Positions 7,078-15,279 of a DNA stretch of 64,000 nt are shown here, piece after piece. The stretch spans positions 16,534 to 80,533 of the forward strand of contig CAYYJN010000004.1 in the NCBI GenBank assembly GCA_964472275.1. The letters are read 5' to 3'. The notes beneath the pieces were generated by a model, which ran no database searches, was not told the DNA's origin, and saw only the letters and a list, made by a program, of their open reading frames with translations. Every line of letters begins with the position of its first letter. Position 1 is the stretch's first letter. This DNA is from JAFDVN01 sp964472275 (lineage in GTDB: Bacteria > Acidobacteriota > Holophagae > Holophagales > Holophagaceae). The position numbers were made by a program, and so were the translations under genes.

Positions 7078-8639
7078 CACACCACCTCCAGGGCGAGAAT
7101 GCCCGGAATCCCGCGCAGGGCGGCGGCCTGCTTCTCGGGGACTTCGCGATCCACCGTGATGGCGCCGAGGGCCTGGCCATCGCCCTTCGCGCCCAGCGCG
7201 AAGTTGACGATGTTGATGCCGCCCGCGCCGAGGTGGGAACCGACGAGGCCGATGACGCCGGGCCGGTCCTCGTTGCGCATGAGCAGCAGGTGGGCGCGCG
7301 GATCGAAGTCCAGCTCCACGCCATCCAGGCGGACGACGCGGGGGCCGCGGTGGAGGGTCGCCTCGATCTCGCGGGCGTGGCCGCTTCCTTCGACCCGAAC
7401 GCGGAGGAGGCGATCAAAGCCGTCGCCTTCGCCGCCAAGCGTCTCGCTCACTTCGAGCCCGCGCGCCGCGGCTTCCTGAAGCGCATTCACGGGCGTGACC
7501 CGGCCCGAGGCGGAGCCCAGATGCGCCGCCACCAGCAGGCGCGTGAGCGGGCGCGGGTCCAGCTTGTCCACCCGGCCCGCGTAGGTGAGACGCAGCTTGT
7601 CCGCCGCCGGGACGAGGCGCGCGCAGAGTTTGCCGAGCGCGCTCATGAGCGGCATCCAAGGCCCCATCTCCTGCGCGGCCTCGGGCGAGAGCGGCGGCAG
7701 GTTCACGCAGCCTTGGATGGCGCCGGTCTGGACGAAGTCGAGGATCTGCCGCGCGAGGATGGCGCTGACGGCGCGCTGGGCCTCTTTCGTGGACGCGCCG
7801 AGATGGGGCGTGAGCACGAGGCGCGGATGCTTGCGCAGCGGGGAATCCGCAGGCAGCGGCTCCGTCACGAAGGTGTCCAGCCCCGCTCCGGCGAGGTGGC
7901 CTTCGTCCAGAAGCTTCACCAGCGCCTTCTCATCAATCAACCCGCCCCGCGCGGCGTTGATGACGACGGAACCCTTGCGGAGCTTGCGCAGCGCCGCCTC
8001 GTCCAGCAGGTTCGTCGTCTCCTTCGTGCGCGGGATGTGGAGCGTGACGATGTCCGCCCAGGCGAGCAGCGCGTCGAGATCCATCATGGGCACGGTCATG
8101 CGCGCGGCGGCGGCGGGCGGCAGGAAGGGATCGAAGGCCGCGACCTCCATGCCGAGGCCGCGGGCTTTGCGGGCCACGGTGGCGCCGATGCGGCCGAGGC
8201 CGATGATGCCGAGCTTCTTGCCTTCCAGCTCGAAGCCCGTGAGCCCGCCTTTGGGCCATTCGCCCGCCTTCATGCCCGCGTCGGCCGAAGGGATGTGGCG
8301 CGCCAGCGCGAAGAGCAGCGCCAGCGCCTGCTCGGCGGCGGCGAGCGTGTTGCCGTCCGGCGCGTTCATCACGGCGATGCCGCGCTCCGTCGCCGCGTCC
8401 ACATCAATGGTGTCCACGCCCGCGCCAGCGCGGCCAATGAGTTTGAGCTTGTCGGCGCCCTTCAGCGCCTCGGCGTCCACCTTCGTCGCGCTGCGGACGA
8501 GGAGCACCTCCACGCCCTTGAGCGCCGTGGCGAGAGCGGATGGGTCTTTGATCGGTTCAGAGGATTCGACGGTCCATCCCGCCGAGCGGAAGGCCGCGAG
8601 GCCCTCCTCGTGGATGCCGTCGCAAGCGAGCACGCGCAT
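7077..8639 (-). CDS. serA: D-3-phosphoglycerate dehydrogenase (SerA), long type
   Basis: 520 residues, the length of type I enzymes. An N-terminal substrate/nucleotide-binding pair of domains (1-about 310) carries the Rossmann motif GLGRIG, the AARGGLIDE loop (catalytic Arg) and TPHLGAST (catalytic His). Then follow an allosteric substrate-binding domain (about 315-445) and a C-terminal ACT domain (about 450-520, RPGVIGLVGSHLG) that usually binds serine for feedback inhibition. It oxidises 3-phosphoglycerate to 3-phosphohydroxypyruvate, the first step of serine synthesis. It lies between the aminotransferase and the phosphatase genes, with a 1-base overlap to the latter. Confidence 0.95.
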   Translation of the reverse strand: MRVLACDGIHEEGLAAFRSAGWTVESSEPIKDPSALATALKGVEVLLVRSATKVDAEALKGADKLKLIGRAGAGVDTIDVDAATERGIAVMNAPDGNTLAAAEQALALLFALARHIPSADAGMKAGEWPKGGLTGFELEGKKLGIIGLGRIGATVARKARGLGMEVAAFDPFLPPAAAARMTVPMMDLDALLAWADIVTLHIPRTKETTNLLDEAALRKLRKGSVVINAARGGLIDEKALVKLLDEGHLAGAGLDTFVTEPLPADSPLRKHPRLVLTPHLGASTKEAQRAVSAILARQILDFVQTGAIQGCVNLPPLSPEAAQEMGPWMPLMSALGKLCARLVPAADKLRLTYAGRVDKLDPRPLTRLLVAAHLGSASGRVTPVNALQEAAARGLEVSETLGGEGDGFDRLLRVRVEGSGHAREIEATLHRGPRVVRLDGVELDFDPRAHLLLMRNEDRPGVIGLVGSHLGAGGINIVNFALGAKGDGQALGAITVDREVPEKQAAALRGIPGILALEVV

Positions 8640-8650
8640 GAGAACTCCTT

Positions 8651-8710
8651 TGTCCGCGGATTCCGCCGATTACGCAGATTTTTTAATCGGCGGAATCTGC
8701 GCAATCTGAG
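8651..8710. repeat. Intergenic hairpin within the serine operon
   Basis: Perfect 13-bp arms GATTCCGCCGATT (8659-8671) and AATCGGCGGAATC (8685-8697). Flanking words CGCGGATT, CGCAGATT and AATCTGCG allow alternative pairing. It separates the aminotransferase stop from the serA start and belongs in style to the word hairpins elsewhere in the window. It could tune the relative expression of the two genes. Confidence 0.65.
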
Positions 8711-8721
8711 GATGAATGTTT

Positions 8722-9867
8722 TTAGTTGAGGGTTTGGGCGAGGACGGCCTGGGCGGCTTGGCCGCCGGGGCGGACGATCTTCACGCCGTGGGCGGCGAAG
8801 GCGAGTTCGAGGGCCTGGATGACCATGAGCGTGTCGAGGCCATCGGTGTAGCCGAGGTGCGCCACGCGGATCAGGTGGTCTTCCATTTCGCCCTGGCCGT
8901 TGGCGAGGCTGAGGCCGACCTTGTCGCGCAAGGATTTGAGGATGCGGCTGGAACCTTCGACGCTCACGGCCGTGAGCGCGTCGCCCGGCGCCTTCGCGAA
9001 GAGGGGCAGGCCCCATTCGGCGAGAGCCGCGCGGAAAGCCTTCGCTTGCAGCGCGGCGTTGGCGATGAGCGCTTCCACGCCGCCTTGGGTTTCGAGCCAA
9101 CGGCAGGCCGCGTCCAGGGCGGCGATGAGGCCGATGGCGGGCGTCCACGCGGTGCCGTCGCCTTCGTGGGCCTTCAGCTCGTTGCGCAGGTCGAAGTAGA
9201 AGCGGGGCAGGTGCGGCGCGTCGAGCTGGGCGAGGTAGCGCTTGGACAGGCCGAGGAAGGCGAGGCCCGGCTGCAGCGCGAGGGCCTTCTGTGAGCCGCA
9301 GACGAGGACATCGAAACCGTCCGAGAGTTTCACATCGTGGACGCCGACGCCGGTGATGGCGTCCACGAGCACGAGGGCTTCGGGCTGCGCCTCGCGCAGG
9401 ATGGCGGCCATCGCCTTCACGGGGTGGCGCACGCCGGTGGAGCTTTCATGCTCCTGGACGCAGAAGGCCTTGAGCTTCGGCGCGGCCTTCACGGCGTCGC
9501 GGAAGGCATCGAGGTCGAAGGTCTCGCCGTAGGGCGCCTTCACTTCGACGACCGTGAGGCCGTAGGCTTTCGCGAGCTTGATCCAGCGCTCGCCGAACTT
9601 GCCGGCGGTGGCGACGAGCAGGGTGTCGCCGGGCGCGCATGCGTTGGCGAGGGCGGCTTCGAGGCCGCCCGTGCCGCTGCAGGAGAGGATCGCGATCTCC
9701 TCGCCTTCGTCGAGGCGGTAGAAGCAACGGAGTCCTTCGCGCGCGCTGCGGAAGAGGGCGCGGAACTCCGGCGTGCGGTGATGCACGGTCGCGAGGGATT
9801 GGGCGGCGAGACCCTCCGGCAGGAGTGGGGTGGGGCCGGGGGTCAGAAGGCGGGGCTTCAAGAGCAT
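8722..9867 (-). CDS. Class V PLP aminotransferase, probable phosphoserine aminotransferase
   Basis: 381 residues from an ATG at 9867 with a good ribosome site (CAGGAGAGCCC-ATG). Fold-type I class V aminotransferase: SCSGTGGLEAA binds the cofactor phosphate, DAITGVG holds the PLP-ring aspartate and CGSQKALALQPG carries the Schiff-base lysine K194. The closest families are serine-glyoxylate/alanine-glyoxylate aminotransferases and the archaeal-style SerC used by many non-enteric bacteria. As first gene of a serA operon, conversion of phosphohydroxypyruvate plus glutamate to phosphoserine is the most likely reaction; family sequence alone would not decide it. Confidence 0.85.
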   Translation of the reverse strand: MLLKPRLLTPGPTPLLPEGLAAQSLATVHHRTPEFRALFRSAREGLRCFYRLDEGEEIAILSCSGTGGLEAALANACAPGDTLLVATAGKFGERWIKLAKAYGLTVVEVKAPYGETFDLDAFRDAVKAAPKLKAFCVQEHESSTGVRHPVKAMAAILREAQPEALVLVDAITGVGVHDVKLSDGFDVLVCGSQKALALQPGLAFLGLSKRYLAQLDAPHLPRFYFDLRNELKAHEGDGTAWTPAIGLIAALDAACRWLETQGGVEALIANAALQAKAFRAALAEWGLPLFAKAPGDALTAVSVEGSSRILKSLRDKVGLSLANGQGEMEDHLIRVAHLGYTDGLDTLMVIQALELAFAAHGVKIVRPGGQAAQAVLAQTLN

Positions 9868-9965
9868 GGGCTCTCCTGACAAAAGAAAAGGGGTCGTATG
9901 AAGGGCGCGCGGCCCATTGGATGAAGCGACTACTCTGCCCGGCGCGGAGCCGGGACGCAAGGGGT

Positions 9966-10106
9966 GGCTTTCGGCTTTTGGCTTTGGGCTTTCGCTGGGC
10001 GAGACATGCGAAGGGATCGGGCGAATCCCACCATGGGCCCGCGATCACTGGGATCTCTCCGCATGGGCCGACGCCAGCAAGAGCCGAAAGCCGAAAGCCA
10101 AAGGCC
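9966..10106. repeat. GCTTTCGG repeat element, copy A (about 141 bp)
   Basis: It starts GGCTTTCGGCTTTTGGCTTT and ends in the inverted words AGCCGAAAGCCGAAAGCC. Inside are CGCTGGGCGAG and ATGGGCCGACGCCAGCAAGAG, which recur in the same order in copies B (45907-45992) and C (50380-50490). It abuts the stop codon of the adjacent response regulator gene. It has no coding potential and behaves like a small dispersed palindromic (REP/MITE-like) element. Confidence 0.75.
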
Positions 10107-10787
10107 TTAACGATCCTTCCGCTCCGTCAAATCGCGGATGAAGGCGGAATCCAGCAGCAGTTCGTTCAAGGGCAGATCCAGGGGCGCCTCCTCGATGCGG
10201 CAGCTGTCCACGAAGCTGAGGTCGGGGCGATCCCACTTCAGGATCTCGAAGGCGGCGAGCAGGCCTTCCATGCGCCGGGCCGTGGCCTGCACGAGCTTGC
10301 CTTCGCGGATGTAGAGCACGCCGGTGCGCCGCCAGCTTCGGACCGAGATGGTGCAGGTCCGCAACTCCATCTGGAGCAGCGAGAGGAAACTCTCCAGTCC
10401 AAGGCCGTGGACGGATCCGCCCTTGGGCGAATCGAGCAGGGTGCGCACATGGCGTTGGAGCCGGTCGGGCAGCACGGGCTTGGGCAGGATCCGCAGCGCG
10501 CCCAGCTCCTCCATCATTGGGTAGCGGTCCAGGTCCATCTCGCCGCTGATGACGATGACCGGCACGCCCGGTAGGCGCTCATAGAGGTGGATGAGCAACT
10601 CGTAGCCGCTCATGCGCGGCATGAGCAGGTCCGTGATGACGAGATCCACCGGCTCGCTGGCGAGGATGGCCTTGGCCTCTTCGCCATCCTGGGCCGTGAG
10701 CACGCTCACGCCGGGGATGCCGAGAAGCGCGCGCTTCCACACCTGGAGCACGAGCCGCTCGTCGTCCACCGCGAGGACGGTCTTCAT
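10107..10787 (-). CDS. Response regulator, receiver + DUF4388 (PATAN-type) output, copy 1
   Basis: 226 residues from MKTVLAVDDE. The receiver domain (1-about 120) has the acidic pair D8-D9, phospho-acceptor D53 in LVITDLLMP and the conserved lysine in RILPKP. The C-terminal half (about 130-226) is a DUF4388 domain (GLESFLSLLQME... GVLYIREGKLVQA), typical of two-component regulators in Deltaproteobacteria and Acidobacteriota and thought to mediate protein contacts rather than DNA binding. It is last of a run of three paralogs transcribed together. A TTG/ATG start 45-51 bases further upstream is possible. Confidence 0.88.
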   Translation of the reverse strand: MKTVLAVDDERLVLQVWKRALLGIPGVSVLTAQDGEEAKAILASEPVDLVITDLLMPRMSGYELLIHLYERLPGVPVIVISGEMDLDRYPMMEELGALRILPKPVLPDRLQRHVRTLLDSPKGGSVHGLGLESFLSLLQMELRTCTISVRSWRRTGVLYIREGKLVQATARRMEGLLAAFEILKWDRPDLSFVDSCRIEEAPLDLPLNELLLDSAFIRDLTERKDR

Positions 10788-10847
10788 CGGAGCCTGCTGG
10801 CTGGCGGACACCGGATCGCTGGGGGGCGGCATCCTCAAGAGCCTATA

Positions 10848-11531
10848 TCAATTCAGGCGCATGCGGAGGCGGGCCTTGGTCTCGATGAGGAAGGCCTCCA
10901 TCGGCTGCTGGAAGGTCGCCTCCACCATGCAGGCCTCCATCATCGTCACATCCGCCCGGTCCCAGTTCAGGATCTCCTCGGCGGCCTCCGCGTCCACCTT
11001 CGCTCCGCAAGTGGCGTGGATGAGACGACCTTCCTGGAGGTAGAGCATGCCGCTCGAGCCGTTCTGGCCGTGGATGGTGAGGGTGCAGGTCTTCTTCTCC
11101 CAGAACACGAGCGAGAGGAGCGTGACGAGGTTCATGCCCCGGAAGAGGCCATCCGGCACGCGGTGGAGCAGCGCCTCCACGGCGTTCCGGAGCGGTTCCG
11201 CCTCCGGCGGCTTGGCCAGCACGCGCAGCGCGCCGAGCTCCTGGACCTTGCCGCGCTTCTCGTCATCCAGCACGCCGCTGAGGACGAGCACCGGCATCGC
11301 GGGGTAGCGGGGAATGGCGTGGGCCAGCAACTGGAAGCCGCCCATCAGGGGCATCTCCAGATCCGTCACCAGCAGGTCCACCGCGTGGTCCCGCAGCACT
11401 TCCACGGCTTCGAGGCCGTTGGCGGCGGTGAGCACCTTGCGCTCCGGCCCTTCCAGCGCCCGCTTGACCACCAGCAGGGTGAGGCGGTCGTCATCCACGG
11501 CCAGGATGGTTTTCGAGGCGGTCTCGGTCAC
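10848..11531 (-). CDS. Response regulator, receiver + DUF4388, copy 2
   Basis: 227 residues from a GTG at 11531 with a ribosome site (GGAAGGATCCTTCC-GTG). The receiver has D13-D14, D57 (LLVTDLEMP) and the lysine in RVLAKP. The output half matches copies 1 and 3 in layout: MNLVTLLSLVFWEKKTCTL, then GMLYLQEGRLIHA, then EEILNWDRADV. It sits 60 bases upstream of copy 1 and 41 bases downstream of the small 59-residue ORF. No kinase gene is nearby, so its partner is unknown. Confidence 0.88.
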   Translation of the reverse strand: MTETASKTILAVDDDRLTLLVVKRALEGPERKVLTAANGLEAVEVLRDHAVDLLVTDLEMPLMGGFQLLAHAIPRYPAMPVLVLSGVLDDEKRGKVQELGALRVLAKPPEAEPLRNAVEALLHRVPDGLFRGMNLVTLLSLVFWEKKTCTLTIHGQNGSSGMLYLQEGRLIHATCGAKVDAEAAEEILNWDRADVTMMEACMVEATFQQPMEAFLIETKARLRMRLN

Positions 11532-11572
11532 GGAAGGATCCTTCCCGGGAGAATATCAGGCCCGGGAGAAAA

Positions 11573-11752
11573 TCAGGGACCGCCGCGAGACGCGCGCAGG
11601 CGCTCCACCAGCCCTTCCAGCCGATCCAGCAACAGGTCAATGTCCGGATCGAGCAGGCCCGGGCTGCCGCCCGAGGCGGCTTCGTTGGCGAGGGCGACGG
11701 CCAAGTGCTCCAAGCGGCGAAGGCGGCTTTCGTGGACTTCGGACTCGGGCAT
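11573..11752 (-). CDS. Small 59-residue helical protein in the regulator operon
   Basis: The ORF starts at an ATG (11752) with a strong ribosome site (CGGAGGCGCCC-ATG), begins MPESEVHESRLRRLEHLA and ends RLEGLVERLRASRGGP. It is rich in Leu, Arg and Glu with heptad-like spacing in both halves (RRLEHLAVAL and LLLDRLEGLVERL), so a short helical hairpin or coiled coil is likely. It fills exactly the gap between regulator copies 3 and 2 (18 and 41 bases on either side), which supports its being a gene. I do not recognise a family. Confidence 0.65.
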   Translation of the reverse strand: MPESEVHESRLRRLEHLAVALANEAASGGSPGLLDPDIDLLLDRLEGLVERLRASRGGP

Positions 11753-11770
11753 GGGCGCCTCCGGGATGGC

Positions 11771-12454
11771 TTAAGCGTGATGCTCGTCCCGTCGCATCGC
11801 CAGTTCCATTTGCAATTCCTCGGCACTCAGGCGGAAAACCGGCGCGACGCGGCAGGTGTCCACGAATTCGACGGAAGGCTCGGGCCACGCGCAGAGCGTG
11901 AAAGCGGCCTCCAAACCGTCCTGATCCGGAACTTCCGCCTGCACCAGGTGGCCGTTCTGGATGTAGAGGCGGCCGAGCAGATCTCCCGAGTGGACGGTGA
12001 CCGTCGCGGTGCGGCCTTCCCACTGGAGCAGTTGCAGCAGGCTCGGCAGCGGCACGCCCCGGGTCAGGTTCAAGGGCCGATTCCGCACTGCGTAGATCTG
12101 ACGGGCCAGCAGCTCGTAGTCCGGCGGCTTGGCGTGGATGTGGAGGCAGCCGCTGGAAAGGGCCGGGTCGCGGCGGATGGGATCGGGGTTCGCGCTGAGC
12201 ACGAAGATGGGCAGGCCCGGGTAGCGCGTCGAGATCTCCGCGATGAGCTGGAAGCCGTCCATGACCGGCATCTGGAGATCCGTCACCACCGCGTCCACCG
12301 GTTCGCGGCGCAGCAGGTCGAGCGCCTCCTGGCCGTTGGTGGCGCCGAGGGCGCGGAAACGGCCAGACGCCTCCACCGCCGCGGTTTGGATCCGCTGAGT
12401 GGCGGGGCTGTCCTCCACGAGCAGGACGGTCAAGGCGCGAGGCCGGAACTCCAT
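11771..12454 (-). CDS. Response regulator, receiver + DUF4388, copy 3
   Basis: 227 residues. The receiver (8-about 125) has E14-D15, D59 (AVVTDLQMP) and the lysine in HIHAKP. The DUF4388 half shows PLPSLLQLLQWEGRTATV, GRLYIQNGHLVQA and a final EFVDTCRV, parallel to copy 1's SFVDSCRI. It is first in the four-gene run. The ribosome site before the ATG is poor, so the exact start is open; an internal start near the first strand would leave the receiver intact. Confidence 0.86.
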   Translation of the reverse strand: MEFRPRALTVLLVEDSPATQRIQTAAVEASGRFRALGATNGQEALDLLRREPVDAVVTDLQMPVMDGFQLIAEISTRYPGLPIFVLSANPDPIRRDPALSSGCLHIHAKPPDYELLARQIYAVRNRPLNLTRGVPLPSLLQLLQWEGRTATVTVHSGDLLGRLYIQNGHLVQAEVPDQDGLEAAFTLCAWPEPSVEFVDTCRVAPVFRLSAEELQMELAMRRDEHHA

Positions 12455-12505
12455 GGGAAAAGCATGACCTTGGCCTTGGTTTTATTCCTAGCCCCTTTTC
12501 GCGCC

Positions 12506-13768
12506 CTACCGTTCCTCGCCCTTCTTCACTTTGCGTTTGGGCGCGGGTTCCTTCGCCACCACCGCCGCCGCGTCGGTCGCGTCCTGGGGATGGTCCTGGC
12601 GCCACTTCACGCTCCAGGCGGGCAGCTCGTAGTCCTCGAAGCCGCGCAGCTTGCGGTCCTGAGCCTCCAGCGTCTGGAGCATGGCGTCGCGGATGTCCGC
12701 GGGCTTGGGCGCGCCCTGGCCTTCCCAGATGGGCTCCTGGAAGTACTTGCGGAGGGTGGCTTCCGCGGGCTTGTTCCAGGGCGCGTAGGTGCGGTCGCCG
12801 GGGCCGCCGGGCACGACGCCCGGCTTCAGCCGCTCGCCGTAGAGGTAGTAGAAGACCGCCGAGCCATCGCTCCAGTTGCGGAGCACGCTGAAGGCGCCCT
12901 TGAGCAGTTCATCCTGCAATTGCGGGTCGGCGGGCTTGTCCGTGCGGAAGTCCCACGGTCCCACATGGGCGTGGGCGACGCTCGGGTAGCCCACCTCCGT
13001 GATCATCACGGGGCGGCCGAAGCGGGCCTGGAGCACGCGGGCCTTCTCCACGATCCACCACCACTCGTCCACGATGGCCTGATGGGGCGGGTACTCGTCG
13101 TACTTGGCGATGGGGTCGTAGGTGTTCATGCCGATCACATCGAGGCAATCGCCGAAGGTGAAGCTGTCGTGGGCGTCGAAGTTGACGCTGTAGACGACCT
13201 TGCCGGAGTAGACGCCGCGCACCTTCTGGATGAGCGCGCACCAGGAGTTGCGGAAGGGGTGCGTCGTCGCCATCTCCGTGCCCACGCTGTACCACTCCAC
13301 GCCGCCCCGCTGCGCGAGCGCGGCGAGGTGGACATTGAAGGCCGTGTAGCTCTTCCACCAGGCGTCCCAGTGGTCCGGGCGGATGTTGCCCCGCCACCAC
13401 TTCGCGTTGTCCGCCTCGTCCTTGATGTTGATGGTGGGGAAGAACATGATCCGCAAGTCGCGCGCCCGAGCCTCCCGGAAGGTGCGCAAGAGCGCTTCAT
13501 CCGTGGGGCTCGAAGTCGGGTGACGGCGGATCTCGTCGGCGTGACCCGAGTCCATGCGGTAGATGGCCTGCACGCTCACACAGGTGGCGCCGCTCGCCGC
13601 GATGCGGTCCAGCTCCGCCGAATAGTCGTAGTCCGGCACGCCCGCGTAAAGCCCCAGCACCATGCCGCGCGGTTGAGGCACCAGCTTCACGATTCTGACA
13701 TGGCGGACGATGAGGAAGGTCGCGGGCACCGCCAGCAGCGATGCCCATGCGATCACGCGGCGGATCAT
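12506..13768 (-). CDS. Membrane-anchored glycoside hydrolase (GH113-like)
   Basis: 420 residues from an ATG with ribosome site CGGAGCGCCC-ATG. A signal anchor (about 5-22) is followed by a TIM-barrel domain (about 35-350). The pair VEWYSVGTEMA (E165, acid/base) and VMITEVGYPS (E258, nucleophile), plus many aromatic residues such as KWWRGNIRPDHW, fit clan GH-A and in particular GH113 beta-mannanase-like proteins. The C-terminus is charged and Lys-rich. It may act on mannan-type or other beta-linked glycans at the cell surface; the substrate is not known. It is 51 bases downstream of the regulator genes' first member. Confidence 0.78.
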   Translation of the reverse strand: MIRRVIAWASLLAVPATFLIVRHVRIVKLVPQPRGMVLGLYAGVPDYDYSAELDRIAASGATCVSVQAIYRMDSGHADEIRRHPTSSPTDEALLRTFREARARDLRIMFFPTINIKDEADNAKWWRGNIRPDHWDAWWKSYTAFNVHLAALAQRGGVEWYSVGTEMATTHPFRNSWCALIQKVRGVYSGKVVYSVNFDAHDSFTFGDCLDVIGMNTYDPIAKYDEYPPHQAIVDEWWWIVEKARVLQARFGRPVMITEVGYPSVAHAHVGPWDFRTDKPADPQLQDELLKGAFSVLRNWSDGSAVFYYLYGERLKPGVVPGGPGDRTYAPWNKPAEATLRKYFQEPIWEGQGAPKPADIRDAMLQTLEAQDRKLRGFEDYELPAWSVKWRQDHPQDATDAAAVVAKEPAPKRKVKKGEER

Positions 13769-13812
13769 GGGCGCTCCGAACCTTTCACGGTATCAGGCGG
13801 GAAGAACAACTG

Positions 13813-13900
13813 AACCACGGAGACCCAGAGACACAGAGACACAGAGACTCGCGGACGATCGGTGCCCATCGCTGTCCATCGCCGTCCATCGGTGGCGGTG
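13813..13900. repeat. Intergenic short tandem words
   Basis: Two short arrays lie side by side: ACAGAGAC-type 8-mers (about 13820-13849) and CCATCGCTGT-type 10-mers (about 13865-13894). They resemble single arms of the word hairpins found elsewhere but the two halves do not pair with each other. The region separates the glycosidase start from the CorC-like gene's end. Confidence 0.6.
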
Positions 13901-13904
13901 GTTG

Positions 13905-15155
13905 CTATGGCTTCGCCCGCTCGACGCGCACCTGGATCACCTTCGGGCCTTCCATGCGCAGCACGGTGAGGCGGGCGCCGTCCTCGGTGACGGTGTCGCG
14001 CACCTTGGGCACGCGGCCCAGGCGGGCCATGACAAGGCCTCCGACCGTGTCGAAGCCATCCCGCTCCCACGCCAGGTCGAGGGCGGACGCCACATCCTCC
14101 ACATGGGCCTGGCCCGAGACGAGCCACATGCCCTCCCCGACCCGCTCGATTTCCGACGCGCCCGGCTCTTCCAGGATTTCGCCAAAGACTTCATCCAGCA
14201 GATCGCCGAGGGTGACGAGCCCCGCGATGGATCCGAACTCATCCACCACCACCGCGAGGCCGATGCGGGCGCGCTGCATTTCGCGGAGCACTTCGCCCGC
14301 GGGCTTGCTCTCGGGCACGAAGAGCGGCGGCTTCATCAGTTGCCGCACCGTCGCCTTGGAATCGTCCGGCTGGCCGAGCAGATCCTTGAGGCGCAGCACG
14401 CCCACGACCTTGTCGAGGCGGCCCTCGAAGACCGGGACGCGGCTCCGGCCGCTTTGCTGGAAGGCGGCCCAGGCCGCGTCCAGCGAGGCCTCGACGGGGA
14501 TCGCGTGCATGGCCGTGCGGGGCGTCATCACCTCGCGCACCACCGTATCGCCCAGGGAGACCACATTGCGGATGAGCTCGCGGTCCTCGGCTTCGAGGAT
14601 GCCCTCGGCTTCGCCTTCCTGAAGGAGGGCCGTGACGGCTTCGTCGGTGGGCTCCTCATCCTCGTCGTCATCGTCCTGGGCTTCATGGCGGCGGGCCACG
14701 GCGCGGGCCAGCGGTGCGATGAGCGGCGCGAGGGCGCGCTGGGGCAGGTCGAACCAGGGGAAGAGGCGATCCAGCCAGCCCGCGGGATCCGCCGCCACCA
14801 GCAAGGAAGGGAGCATCAAGTCGAAGAGCGCGAGGTAGAGGACCGTCACCGCGGCGAGGACCCAAAGCCGCCCCGGCAGCGCGTCCGCCACGGGCCACGC
14901 GGCGAGGAAGAGCAGAGCCAGCAGCAGCGCGTTCCAGAAACGCAGCGAGAGCCCGAGCAGGCGGGGCTGGGCGAGCAGGTGCGCGAGCCTCGCGTGGCGG
15001 AAGGCCTCCTCCTCCAGCAGCAGCCGCCGCTGGAGGGAGGGCAGGGCGTTGTACGCCGCGAGCATCGCCGCCATCAGCGCCCGGTAAAGCGCCAGCAGGA
15101 TCAGGGCGGCGGCCACCCAGAAGGAGATGTCGCTGCTACTGCTCGGGTCGGTCAC
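13905..15155 (-). CDS. CorC/HlyC-type membrane protein with tandem CBS domains
   Basis: 416 residues. The N-terminal part has about three hydrophobic segments (about 10-35, 70-92, 97-120), in place of a typical DUF21 domain. A strongly acidic stretch (DDDDEDEE near 160) follows, then a conserved RNVVSLGDTVVREVMTPR linker, two CBS domains (about 205-330) and a C-terminal CorC_HlyC domain (about 335-410, with FDTVGGLVMARLGRVP). The family is associated with Mg/Co efflux or resistance, with CBS domains sensing nucleotides; the hemolysin name is historical. The gene stands alone between two repeat-bearing gaps. Confidence 0.85.
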   Translation of the reverse strand: MTDPSSSSDISFWVAAALILLALYRALMAAMLAAYNALPSLQRRLLLEEEAFRHARLAHLLAQPRLLGLSLRFWNALLLALLFLAAWPVADALPGRLWVLAAVTVLYLALFDLMLPSLLVAADPAGWLDRLFPWFDLPQRALAPLIAPLARAVARRHEAQDDDDEDEEPTDEAVTALLQEGEAEGILEAEDRELIRNVVSLGDTVVREVMTPRTAMHAIPVEASLDAAWAAFQQSGRSRVPVFEGRLDKVVGVLRLKDLLGQPDDSKATVRQLMKPPLFVPESKPAGEVLREMQRARIGLAVVVDEFGSIAGLVTLGDLLDEVFGEILEEPGASEIERVGEGMWLVSGQAHVEDVASALDLAWERDGFDTVGGLVMARLGRVPKVRDTVTEDGARLTVLRMEGPKVIQVRVERAKP

Positions 15156-15168
15156 TTGGAAAGGGTAT

Positions 15169-15273
15169 CAGGCGTCGGGCTTCAGGCGTCAGGCGTCAGG
15201 CTTCGGGCCGAGGTGCATCGGGAACGCAGGGCCATGTGTGTGAGGCTCACATGGGGGGCTGACGCCTGAGGCC
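15169..15273. repeat. Intergenic hairpin of AGGCGTC words
   Basis: Reiterated GGCGTCAGG words on the left face GACGCCTGAGGCCC on the right: 15178-15191 pairs with 15260-15273 with one mismatch. A nested CATGTG/CACATG hairpin lies in the middle. It fills the gap between the CorC-like gene start and the acyltransferase stop. Confidence 0.65.
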
Positions 15274-15279
15274 CGCGCG

